Of a DNA stretch of 64,000 bases, positions 9,735 to 19,049 are shown in pieces. The stretch is from Acrocarpospora corrugata. GTDB lineage: Bacteria; Actinomycetota; Actinomycetes; Streptosporangiales; Streptosporangiaceae. The DNA lies in assembly GCF_009687845.1 (NCBI RefSeq), contig NZ_BLAD01000035.1, positions 36,095 to 100,094 on the forward strand, written 5' to 3'. The notes under the pieces were generated by a model. That model worked only from the letters and a program-made list of their open reading frames with translations, had not been told where the DNA came from and did no database searches. The first letter of the stretch is position 1, and every line of letters starts with the position of its first letter. The position numbers were made by a program, and so were the translations under genes.

Positions 9735-10948
9735 ATCCGGCGAATCCCTGGCGTGCCCTCGCGGTGTTGTGCGTGGCCAACTTCCTGATCCTGGTGGACA
9801 CCACGATCGTGAACACGGCCGCCCCGGCGATCATGACCTCGCTGGGCGCGGGGGTCGGCCAGATCGTCTGGATACTCAACGGCTACCTGCTCGCCTTCGC
9901 CTCCCTGCTGATCGTGTTCGGCCGGGTCGGCGACCTGCTCGGCCCGCGCAACGTGTTCGCCGCGGGCCTGGCCGTCTTCACCGGCGCGTCGCTGCTGTGC
10001 GCGCTGTCGCCCACGCCCGGCCTGCTCGTCGCCGCCAGGGTCGCCCAGGGCGTCGGCGCGGCGGCGCTCGTCCCGCAGGCCCTCGCGCTGATCCATGCGA
10101 TCTTCCCGGCGCACCGGCGCGGCCTCGCCCTCGGCATCTTCACGGCCGTCGCCGGGGCCGCCTCGGTCGGCGGCCCGACCTTCGGCGGCCTGCTGGTCAC
10201 CCGGTTCGGCTGGCAGTCGGTCTTCCTGATCAACGTGCCGGTCGGCCTGGCCGCGCTGCCGCTCGCCCTGCTGCTCATCCCGGACCTGCGCCCGCCCCGC
10301 CCGCACCGGTTCACCGCCGTCCCCGGCCTGTTCCGGCACCGCGACTACACCCTGGCCGTCGCGATCACCGCGATCACCTCCTTCTCGCTGTACGGCCTGC
10401 TCCTGGTCTACGTGCTGGAGACCCAGCACGCGCTGGGCCTGAGCCCGCTGATGTCCGGCGTGACCGCGCTCCCGATGACGCTCGCCCTGACCGCGCTGGC
10501 GCCGCTGTCCGGCAAGCTGGCCGACAAGGTCGGCGGACGGCTGCCGCTGGCCGGCGGGCTCACCCTCTACGCGCTCGGCGTCCTGGGCGTCGCCTACCTG
10601 ACCTCGGACGCGGCCTCCTACCTGATCCCGCTCGGCGTCATCGGGATCGGGATGGGGCTGGCCTTCGCGCCGGCCACCATCGAGGGCCTGCGCGCGATCC
10701 CGCCGCACCTGGCGGGGGTGGCGTCGGGGACGCTGAACACGGCGCGGCAGCTCGGCGGCGCGCTGGGGGCCTTCGCGATCGGCGACTACTTCGGCGCGGC
10801 CAAGCCCGCGCTCGGCCTGGTGGCCGCCCTGATCTGCGTCGCGGTGGCGCTGGCGCTGCTCATGTCGCGGCGGCGCGCGGGCGCACCACCGCCGCCCGCG
10901 CCGCGTACGCCAGCAGTCCCGCCCCCAACAGGAGCAGCAGCCCCGTGA
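9731..10948 (+). CDS. MFS drug/metabolite efflux transporter
   Basis: A 405-residue major facilitator with about 12 membrane segments. The first, LCVANFLILVDTTIVNTAAP, carries the D-x-T-I-V-N signature of DHA-type drug:proton antiporters, and GRVGDLLGPRN gives the loop 2-3 motif. It is shorter than 14-TM relatives. The ATG overlaps the stop of the AhpD-like gene, so it is cotranscribed and probably exports the pathway product. The C-terminus is a proline/alanine-rich tail whose last 89 bp overlap the opposed membrane gene at 10860-11294. Confidence 0.88.
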   Translation: MNPANPWRALAVLCVANFLILVDTTIVNTAAPAIMTSLGAGVGQIVWILNGYLLAFASLLIVFGRVGDLLGPRNVFAAGLAVFTGASLLCALSPTPGLLVAARVAQGVGAAALVPQALALIHAIFPAHRRGLALGIFTAVAGAASVGGPTFGGLLVTRFGWQSVFLINVPVGLAALPLALLLIPDLRPPRPHRFTAVPGLFRHRDYTLAVAITAITSFSLYGLLLVYVLETQHALGLSPLMSGVTALPMTLALTALAPLSGKLADKVGGRLPLAGGLTLYALGVLGVAYLTSDAASYLIPLGVIGIGMGLAFAPATIEGLRAIPPHLAGVASGTLNTARQLGGALGAFAIGDYFGAAKPALGLVAALICVAVALALLMSRRRAGAPPPPAPRTPAVPPPTGAAAP

Positions 10949-11294
10949 ACACCCACTCGTCTGACCCGTCGGGCCCGTAGACCCAGTAGGTCCTGCCGAT
11001 GTCCACGGCGGAGGCGGTCGCGCCGGCGCGCATGCTCTCCCGGCCGCTGCCGTACAGCGAGACGCGGTCCCTGACCTGCCCGGTGGGGGCCAGGAAGTCG
11101 CCCGTCCAGGTGCAGCTCTCGTGCCCGGGATGCTGGACGCAGACCAGCTCTCTGGCGGTGAAGACGCCGGAGACCCCGTCAGCCCGCGCGGCGCGAACCG
11201 CGGGGCCGATGCCGGGGACCGTGAACCAGAGCAGGATGAACCCGGCGAGCGCCGTCACCACCGAGGAGAACGGCAGACCCCGCCGGCGGCTCAT
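10860..11294 (-). CDS. Small two-TM membrane protein, unknown function
   Basis: A 144-residue protein with one hydrophobic helix at each end (residues ~10-30 and ~115-135) around a soluble middle of about 80 residues containing a cysteine pair (ELVCVQHPGHESCTW). The layout resembles small actinobacterial DUF3592-type proteins, but I cannot assign a family. Its ATG overlaps the stop of the gene at 11291-11854 (ATGA). Its 3' end overlaps the end of the MFS gene by 89 bp on the other strand, so the two transcripts could interfere. Confidence 0.65.
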   Translation of the reverse strand: MSRRRGLPFSSVVTALAGFILLWFTVPGIGPAVRAARADGVSGVFTARELVCVQHPGHESCTWTGDFLAPTGQVRDRVSLYGSGRESMRAGATASAVDIGRTYWVYGPDGSDEWVFTGLLLLLGAGLLAYAARAAVVRPRAAAT

Positions 11295-11854
11295 ACCGGG
11301 ACGGGGACTGCGCAGGTGCAGTTCATCCGGGCCTTCTCCGTCCGGTTCGGACGGCGGTGCAGGATCATCGCCACCACCATCGGCGCGAAGACCACCGCGT
11401 TGTAGAACAGGTGCAGCTCCACCCGGGGCACGATCAGCTGCAGGATGCTGGTCGGGGCCGGGCGGCCGAGCAGGTTGGCGGCGAACAGCGCCTGCAGCAG
11501 CAGAAGCAGGTGCTCCAGGTGATGCCACACCTGGATGCCGAGCGAGATGTTCCACCAGGTCCTGGCCCGGCCGGTGAAGCCCTTCCGCAGGATGATCAGG
11601 CCGACCAGCATGAACAGCGCGTATCCGTAGTGCATCCACTCCGACTTGACCAGCCACGGGAACGGCACGCCGAGAACGCCGCGGGCCTCCGGCAGCGGCC
11701 AGCCGAGCGCGTAGATCTGGATGGCCTGGGCGACGTGCTCGGCCCAGTGCGCGATCACGATGAACAGGAAGATGTTGAGGCCGAGTTTGTGATGACGCGT
11801 GTTCAGCGCGCCGTTCTGCACCGGGAACGAGCCCGCCGCGGCATGGGTTGCCAT
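11291..11854 (-). CDS. Histidine-rich polytopic membrane protein, unknown function
   Basis: A 187-residue protein with about four or five membrane segments. It carries histidine-rich stretches at or in helices: TRHHKLGLN, IAHWAEHVAQA, WHHLEHLLLLLQA and EWMHYG. Such clusters recall metal or heme sites of membrane oxidases and desaturases, but the classical desaturase box spacing is not matched, so this is only suggestive. ATG at 11854 follows CGGAGGGC; the frame upstream of it is open but unsupported. The ATGA overlap couples it to the two-TM protein. The pair is divergent from the SDR gene, with 148 bp between. Confidence 0.65.
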   Translation of the reverse strand: MATHAAAGSFPVQNGALNTRHHKLGLNIFLFIVIAHWAEHVAQAIQIYALGWPLPEARGVLGVPFPWLVKSEWMHYGYALFMLVGLIILRKGFTGRARTWWNISLGIQVWHHLEHLLLLLQALFAANLLGRPAPTSILQLIVPRVELHLFYNAVVFAPMVVAMILHRRPNRTEKARMNCTCAVPVPV

Positions 11855-12002
11855 CGATGCCCTCCGAGTCTCTGGAGTGTGTACCCATCTTTTCCCGCAG
11901 GCGAGCGCGTTTCTTCTTCCAGAATGCTCCGTTAGCGCACGTTGAGAGAAGACACCTGGATCAACCCCGGGGGACGCTGGTGGCCGACGAGGGGGGTTAC
12001 AG

Positions 12003-13004
12003 ATGCTGGTGTGCGTTACCGGCGGTACGGGATTCGTCGGCTCCCATTCGGTCGCGGCCCTGATCCGGGCAGGGCACCGGGTCCGGCTGCTGGTCAGGGA
12101 CCCGGCCGGGGTCGAGCACGACGCCGTCGACGCCGTCGCCGGAGACATGACCGACGAGGCCGCGGTCGCCCGCGCGGTGCGCGGCGCGGACGCGGTGCTG
12201 CACGCCGCGGCCGTCTATTCCTTCGACAGCAGGCGGCACGCCGAGATGCGCCGGGTGAACACGCGCGGCGCCGAGGTGGTGCTGGGCGCGGCCCGGCGCG
12301 CGGGTGTCGGCCGGATCGTGCACGTGTCCACGGTCGGCGCGCTCTATCCCGCGCCGCCGGGCGTCATCGGGCCGACCTCGCCGGTGGGCCGGCCGCGGGA
12401 GACGTACCTGGCCAGCAAGGCGGGCGCGGAGGAGGTGGCGCGCGGCCACCAGCTGGACGGCGTGCCGGTGGTGATCACCTATCCGCCCGCGCTGGCCGGG
12501 CCCGACGATCCCCGGCTGGGCGACCAGAACGCCCGGATCCGGGATGTGCTGCGGGGGCTGATGCCGATGTGGCCGACCGGCGGTTTCCCACTCGGTGATG
12601 TCCGCGACACCGCCGAACTGCACCTGCGGGCCCTCACCGGCCCCGACGTCGGCGGGCGGCATTTCGGGCCTGGGAGGTATGTGGCGACCCGGGAGTTCCT
12701 CGGCGCGCTGCGCCAGGTCACCGGGCGTCCGCTGCGGGCCGCGTACCTGCCCGCCCGGGCGATGCTCCCGGCCGCCCGCCTGGCCGACCTGGCCCAGCGC
12801 TGGTGGCCGTGGCACATACCCGCCCAGTACGGCGCCGTCTACACCTGCGCGGTCGCCACCCCCGTGGACGAGGGCGCCTCCACGCTCGCCGTCCCGGCCA
12901 GACCGCTCGCCGAGACCATGGGCGACACCGTGAGCTGGCTGCGCGCCACCGGGCGGATCACCGCCCGGCAGGCGGGCGCGGCCGAGCGGGTGGCGGTCCG
13001 ATGA
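12003..13004 (+). CDS. NAD(P)-dependent epimerase/reductase (extended SDR)
   Basis: A 333-residue extended short-chain dehydrogenase. It begins with the Rossmann motif VTGGTGFVGSHSVAAL and has the catalytic YxxxK as TYLASK near residue 137, with the serine/threonine region HVSTVGALY before it. The similarity is to dihydroflavonol-4-reductase or 3-beta-HSD-like members that reduce a ketone on a lipophilic substrate. The ATG is preceded by GAGGGGGG. The stop overlaps the ATG at 13001, coupling it to the acyl-CoA carboxylase gene. Confidence 0.85.
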   Translation: MLVCVTGGTGFVGSHSVAALIRAGHRVRLLVRDPAGVEHDAVDAVAGDMTDEAAVARAVRGADAVLHAAAVYSFDSRRHAEMRRVNTRGAEVVLGAARRAGVGRIVHVSTVGALYPAPPGVIGPTSPVGRPRETYLASKAGAEEVARGHQLDGVPVVITYPPALAGPDDPRLGDQNARIRDVLRGLMPMWPTGGFPLGDVRDTAELHLRALTGPDVGGRHFGPGRYVATREFLGALRQVTGRPLRAAYLPARAMLPAARLADLAQRWWPWHIPAQYGAVYTCAVATPVDEGASTLAVPARPLAETMGDTVSWLRATGRITARQAGAAERVAVR

Positions 13005-14698
13005 CGGTCTCGCGGGAGGACCTCAGACCGTTTCCAGAACCCCCGGGAAGGGGAGTGCGTGCCGTGGGCAGTTCGGTGCGGAGGGTCAACGGCCGATCCG
13101 TGGTCGACGTGCCCGTGCCGGAGGTCTTCGCCGACCCGCCGCCGCCGGAGCCGCGCACCATGGCGGGCCTGCGGCGGGAGCACGGCGGCCTGCGCGACCG
13201 GATCACGGCCGGCGACCCGGACGCGGCGGCGCGGCAGCGCGCGCTCGGCAAGCGCACCGCGCGCGAACGGCTGGCCGCGCTGCTGGACGAGGGCTCCTTC
13301 GACGAACTCGACCGCTACCGCCGCACCCAGGCGCACGGCCTGAAGATCGGCGAGAACCGGCCGCACACCGACGGCGTGGTGACCGGCTCCGGCACCATCT
13401 TCGGCCGCAGGGTCTTCGTCTACGCCCAGGACTTCACCGTCTTCGGCGGCTCGCTCGGCGAGGCGCACGCCGCCAAGATCCACAAGGTGATGGACCTGGC
13501 CGTCGCCACCGGCGCGCCGCTGATCGCGCTCAACGACAGCGGCGGCGCCCGGATCCAGGAGGGCGTGCTGGCCCTGCACGGCTACGGCGGCATCTTCCGC
13601 CGCAACGTCCAGGCGTCCGGGGTGATCCCGCAGATCAGCGTCATCCTCGGGCCGTGCGCGGGCGGCGCGGCGTACTCGCCGGCGCTGTCGGACTTCACCT
13701 TCATGGTCCGCGACATCGCCAAGATGTACCTGACCGGGCCCGACGTGGTCGCGGCGGTGAGCGGCCAGCGGGTCACCCACGAGCAGCTCGGCGGCGCGGC
13801 CGTGCACGCCGGGACCGGCGTGGCCACCTTCGTCCACGACGACGAGGAGAGCTGCTTCGCCGACGTGCGCCACCTGGTGTCGCTGCTGCCCGGCAACAAC
13901 CTGGAGCCGCCCCCTGGCGGCCCGGCCAGGGGCGCGACCACGGACCTGCGCCCCGCGCTGGCCGGGATCGTCCCCGTCGAACCGAACAAGCCCTACGACA
14001 TCCGCGCCGTCGTCGCCGAACTGGTCGACGACGGCGACTTCATCGAACTGCACGAGGACTGGGCGCCCAACATCGTCTGCCTGCTGGCCAGGATCGACGG
14101 CCAGACCGTCGGCGTGGTCGGCAACCAGCCGATCGCCCTCGCGGGCGTGCTGGACGTGCACGCCGCCCAGAAGGCCGCCCGGTTCGTACGGTTCTGTGAT
14201 GCGTTCGGCATCCCGCTGGTCACCCTGGTGGACGTGCCCGGCTTCCTCCCCGGCACCGACCAGGAATACGCCGGCGTCATCCGGCACGGCGCGAAACTCC
14301 TGTACGCCTACTGCGAGGCCACCGTGCCCCGGGTGTCGGTGATCCTGCGCAAGGCGTACGGCGGGGCGTACATCGTGATGGACTCCCGGTCGATCGGCTG
14401 TGACCTCGCGCTGGCCTGGCCGACCAACGAGATCGCCGTGATGGGCGCGGAGGGCGCGGTGAACGTGCTGTTCCGCAAGGAGCTGGCCACCGCCGCCGAC
14501 CAGGACGGCCTGCGCGCGGAACTGGTCACCGAGTACACCGACCAGCTCATGCACCCGTACTACGCGGCCGAGCGCGGCCTCGTCGACGACGTCATCGACC
14601 CCGAGCAGACCCGCGCGGTCATCGCCCGCGGCCTGGAGATGCTGCGCACCAAACGCTCCCCGGCGGTCCAGCGAAAGCACGGCAACGTGCCGCTGTAG
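13001..14698 (+). CDS. Acyl-CoA carboxylase beta (carboxyltransferase) subunit
   Basis: A carboxyltransferase subunit of 565 residues that would transfer carboxyl from biotin to acetyl- or propionyl-CoA. It shows the AccD/PccB features: KRTARERLAALLDEGSFDEL, NDSGGARIQEGV, GPCAGGAAYSPAL in the first crotonase half, and VDVPGFLPGTDQE with RKAYGGAYIVM in the second. ATG at 13001 overlaps the SDR stop. GTG at 13064 behind GGAAGGGGAG is an equally good start and would drop a poorly conserved 21-residue leader. No biotinylated alpha subunit lies in the window, so it must use one encoded elsewhere. The context suggests extender-unit supply for a specialised pathway. Confidence 0.92.
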   Translation: MTVSREDLRPFPEPPGRGVRAVGSSVRRVNGRSVVDVPVPEVFADPPPPEPRTMAGLRREHGGLRDRITAGDPDAAARQRALGKRTARERLAALLDEGSFDELDRYRRTQAHGLKIGENRPHTDGVVTGSGTIFGRRVFVYAQDFTVFGGSLGEAHAAKIHKVMDLAVATGAPLIALNDSGGARIQEGVLALHGYGGIFRRNVQASGVIPQISVILGPCAGGAAYSPALSDFTFMVRDIAKMYLTGPDVVAAVSGQRVTHEQLGGAAVHAGTGVATFVHDDEESCFADVRHLVSLLPGNNLEPPPGGPARGATTDLRPALAGIVPVEPNKPYDIRAVVAELVDDGDFIELHEDWAPNIVCLLARIDGQTVGVVGNQPIALAGVLDVHAAQKAARFVRFCDAFGIPLVTLVDVPGFLPGTDQEYAGVIRHGAKLLYAYCEATVPRVSVILRKAYGGAYIVMDSRSIGCDLALAWPTNEIAVMGAEGAVNVLFRKELATAADQDGLRAELVTEYTDQLMHPYYAAERGLVDDVIDPEQTRAVIARGLEMLRTKRSPAVQRKHGNVPL

Positions 14699-15352
14699 CT
14701 ACATCTCGATCTCGTCCACGCGCTCCAGGGAGCGCGCCACCGACTCGGTCGCGGACGGCCAGTCGTCGCCGGCGCTGACCATCAGCCCGACCAGCTGGGC
14801 TTCGACGCAGGCGTTCGCGTCGTACGGCGGGATGAGGTAGCCGCCGAGTTCCAGCGTGACCAGTCCGTGGATGGCCGTCCACATCTGGTGTGCCACCAGG
14901 ATCGCGTCCCCGGGCCGGAACCGGCCACTCACCAGGCAGCGTTCGGCGCACTCGGCGACGTTGCCCAGCGTGTACCGGCCGTGCTGGCGGTCTTCCTCCG
15001 ACAGCGAGAATCCGGCCAGCGAAGAGCCGCCGAACATCACCGCGTACAGATGCGGGTTGGCCAGCGCGTTGAACCGGTACGCGCGCCCGAGCAGCGCCAT
15101 GTCGGCCACCGGATCCGCTGTCTCCCGCACGCTCGTCAGCCGCTCCTGGAGCCGGGAGAAGCCCTCCCGGACCATCTCCCTGACGAGCCCGCTCATCCCG
15201 CCGAAATGTGTGTAGACGGTCATCGTCGAGCTGTCTGCTTCGGCGGCGATACGGCGAGTGGACAGCGCCTGCGGGCCGTTCTCGGCCAGCAGACGGGCCG
15301 CGATGTCCACGAGGGCGGGCTTGGTGGCGGGGTCCGATCGGCGAGGGCTCAC
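14699..15352 (-). CDS. TetR family transcriptional regulator
   Basis: A 217-residue regulator. The N-terminal helix-turn-helix is seen as ALSTRRIAAEADSSTMTVYTHF. The C-terminal ligand domain has the WHG-type pattern (AHQMWTAIHGLVTLELGGY). The stop abuts the carboxylase stop, and the gene is divergent from the carotenoid-oxygenase-like gene at 15421. Start is GTG at 15352; I see no Shine-Dalgarno before it, so a very short leader is possible. The 68-bp gap to the divergent gene holds an inverted repeat that is its likely operator, so it probably represses itself and that neighbour. Confidence 0.88.
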   Translation of the reverse strand: MSPRRSDPATKPALVDIAARLLAENGPQALSTRRIAAEADSSTMTVYTHFGGMSGLVREMVREGFSRLQERLTSVRETADPVADMALLGRAYRFNALANPHLYAVMFGGSSLAGFSLSEEDRQHGRYTLGNVAECAERCLVSGRFRPGDAILVAHQMWTAIHGLVTLELGGYLIPPYDANACVEAQLVGLMVSAGDDWPSATESVARSLERVDEIEM

Positions 15353-15365
15353 CTTGACATTGTTG

Positions 15366-15402
15366 CATAACAGCGATATCTATTAACCACAACACTGTTA
15401 TG
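15366..15402. promoter_or_regulatory. Putative TetR operator, CATAACAG...CTGTTATG
   Basis: Perfect 8-base inverted arms at 15366-15373 and 15395-15402, 21 bases apart, in the short AT-richer gap between the divergent TetR gene and the gene at 15421. The whole gap is only 68 bp, so binding here would cover both promoters. Confidence 0.6.
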
Positions 15403-15420
15403 TATTGGGAGGCGTCGGTC

Positions 15421-16254
15421 ATGACCGCACACGACGTCGCAGTTCGGTTCGAGGATCCGCTGGCCGTGGAGGGTGTGCTCCCCGCCGAGCTGACCGGTTC
15501 GCTAGTCCAGGCGCTGCCCAGCCCGGGCGCCGCGCACCCGCTCGCCGGCCCACTCACGCACTCGGGCGTGAGGTTCCGCGACGGGGCCGCGCACTGGTAC
15601 CGCGCCGAGGCGTCGCTGTGCGGCCGGCCGCCGCTCGGCCCGATTCCCGCGCTCGCCCCCGCGCTCTGGCTCAGCCCCTCGGGGCTGCCGGAGATGACCG
15701 TGGCCAGGCCGGTGCCTGATCCGGTGACCGGCTGCTGGCACACCGTCGTCACCTACCCGGAGCTGGGCCAGGCCGAGCACGTCACGGCCGGTCCTGACGG
15801 GACGGTGCTGCGCTCCGTGCCGTTCGCGCTGGCCGACCCGGCGCCGTTCATCAGCTCGGTGGCGCTCACCGAGCGCTATCTGGTGATGCTCCACCCGCCG
15901 GTCGCCTACAACCGGGCGGCGGCGTTGCTCGGCACCCGCCTGCCGTACGTGGCCAGGCCCGGCGGCGGGCAGATCGGCCTGCTCTCGCGCTGCGGCGCCA
16001 AGGAACCGGTCTGGCTGCCCGCCGACTCCTCCGTCTTCGACCTGGGCCACCGCAGGGTGACTCTGGGGCCGGGGTGGCGGGCCGGGCGGCCGGTGGCCGT
16101 GGGGGAGTGGCTGCTGGTGTTCGGCCACGACCCGGTCGGGCGGCGCGGCGCGCTGCACGTCTTCCAGGTTGCTGACCTGACGCACCCCGTCGCGGTGGTT
16201 CACCTGCCGGTCAGCGTGGGTGTCAGCGACCGCGCGGCCTGGCTGCCGGAATAG
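15421..16254 (+). CDS. Degenerate carotenoid-oxygenase-like protein (iron ligands lost)
   Basis: A 277-residue protein that aligns by eye with the RPE65/carotenoid cleavage oxygenase family: GVLPAELTGSLVQALPSP with SGVRFRDGAAHWYRAE near the start, VPDPVTGCWHTVVTYP, ALTERYLVML, GGGQIGLLSR and, at the end, WLLVFGHDPVGRRGALHVF with VVHLPVSVGV. The family is normally 450-550 residues, so several propeller blades are missing. The four iron-binding histidines are absent: the usual AHPK region reads TVARPV (R96), the MHDF region reads FISSV, the third-ligand blade is deleted, and FHGxW reads SDRAAW. Cleavage activity is therefore not expected. A role in binding apocarotenoids or lipids is possible. 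ATG at 15421 follows GGGAGG. Confidence 0.7.
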   Translation: MTAHDVAVRFEDPLAVEGVLPAELTGSLVQALPSPGAAHPLAGPLTHSGVRFRDGAAHWYRAEASLCGRPPLGPIPALAPALWLSPSGLPEMTVARPVPDPVTGCWHTVVTYPELGQAEHVTAGPDGTVLRSVPFALADPAPFISSVALTERYLVMLHPPVAYNRAAALLGTRLPYVARPGGGQIGLLSRCGAKEPVWLPADSSVFDLGHRRVTLGPGWRAGRPVAVGEWLLVFGHDPVGRRGALHVFQVADLTHPVAVVHLPVSVGVSDRAAWLPE

Positions 16255-16343
16255 CTGCGCAATCCAAAAGGTGCGGCGCGATGCGCCTTCTCGTGACGAT
16301 GAGACGGACGGGTCTTGCGACATCCGGGCGAGAGGACACCGAC

Positions 16344-17127
16344 ATGACCGACCTGAAACTTGTGATCGCCGCGCTCACGGCGGACGGCGACGACGTGGAC
16401 CGCATGGTGGCCGGCCTGCCCGCCGCGAAGTGGGCGCTGGAGACCCCCTCGCCCGGCTGGACGATCGCGCACCAGATCGCGCATCTGTCCGCGACGTTCC
16501 GGATGGCGGGGCTGGCCGCCTCCAACGCGGAGGCGTTCGGGAAGCTGGCGGCCTCGCTGTCGCCGGACTTCGACGCCAACGTCCGGTACGCGATGGCGGG
16601 CTTCCTGGCCGAGCCGCCGGAGGTGCTGCTGGGCCAGTGGCGGGCCCAGCGGGACGGTGCGATCAAGGCGCTGGCCGCCGCGCCGCCGGACCAGATGGTG
16701 CCCTGGCTGGTCAACCCGCTGCCCCCGGCGGTGCTCGGGATGGCGGGCATGATGGAGCTGTTCGGCCACGGCCAGGACATCGCCGACGCGCTCGGCATCA
16801 AGCCGGAGCGTACCGACCGGATCCAGCTCATCGTGGCGTTCGCCATCAGGACCTGGACGTTCGGCTACCTGGCCCGCGGGCTGACGCCGCCGGACGAGGA
16901 GTTCCGGTTCGAGCTCACCGGGCCGTCCGGGGCGCTCTGGGCGTTCGGGCCCGAGGACGCGCAGAACCGGATCACGGGGGCGGCGGCGGACTTCTGCCTG
17001 CTGGTGACCCGGCGGCGGCACCGGGACGATCTCGACCTGGCCGCCGAGGGAGGAGAGGCCGACCGGTGGATGGACCTCGCCCAGGCCTACCGTGGCCCCG
17101 CCGGAGACGGCCGCACGCCAGGTCAGT

Positions 17128-17135
<8 letters not shown>
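16344..17135 (+). CDS. TIGR03084-type metal-binding protein (DinB/MDMPI fold)
   Basis: A 263-residue protein of the actinobacterial TIGR03084 group, related to mycothiol-dependent maleylpyruvate isomerase. Residues 1-150 form the DinB-like helical bundle with TPSPGWTIAHQIAHLS and ELFGHGQDIADALG, which supply candidate metal-binding histidines. The C-terminal part is the small wHTH-like/SCP-type domain. ATG at 16344 follows GAGAGGAC; the upstream open frame from 16281 is not supported. The stop overlaps the opposed condensation-domain gene by 8 bp. Mycothiol- or metal-dependent transferase activity is likely, but the substrate is unknown. Confidence 0.78.
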
Positions 17136-18867
<1,732 letters not shown>

Positions 18868-18934
18868 CGGTCGCTCCTTCGCCCATCCCGGCCGCGCCCG
18901 CCTCCGCCGACCAGAGGCAGGAACCGAAACGGCC

Positions 18935-18966
18935 GACACATTTCTAAGTATGTCCGAAAATTTCGG
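18935..18966. promoter_or_regulatory. Inverted repeats in the condensation gene promoter region
   Basis: An imperfect repeat, GACACAT...TATGTC (18935-18954), is followed at once by the near-palindrome CCGAAAATTTCGG (18954-18966). Both lie 70-100 bp upstream of the GTG start, in an AT-richer patch. Operator function is inferred from position only. Confidence 0.35.
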
Positions 18967-18976
18967 TCGCGGGATG

Positions 18977-19013
18977 TGAAAAGGCCGCGCCGTCCGGAGA
19001 CGACGCGGCCCTG
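18977..19013 (-). terminator. Rho-independent terminator of the GH9 gene
   Basis: GGCCGCGCCGTC (18983-18994) pairs with GACGACGCGGCC (18999-19010), one wobble, with a CCTTTTC tract following on the minus strand. It lies about 30 bp beyond the GH9 stop. Confidence 0.75.
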
Positions 19014-19021
19014 TTTTCCGA

Positions 19022-19049
19022 TAGTTACGCGCAGGTAGTTACGCGCAGG
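19022..19049. repeat. 14-bp direct duplication across the GH9 stop codon
   Basis: TAGTTACGCGCAGG occurs twice in tandem (19022-19035 and 19036-19049). The inner copy contains the stop codon and last codons of the GH9 gene; the outer copy lies just after the stop. It looks like a recent slippage duplication without effect on the protein. Confidence 0.85.

Noticed and set aside
12003..16254. Carotenoid biosynthesis cluster, suggested by the CCO-like gene
   Set aside because: No phytoene synthase, desaturase or cyclase is present in the window, and the CCO-like protein lacks its iron ligands.
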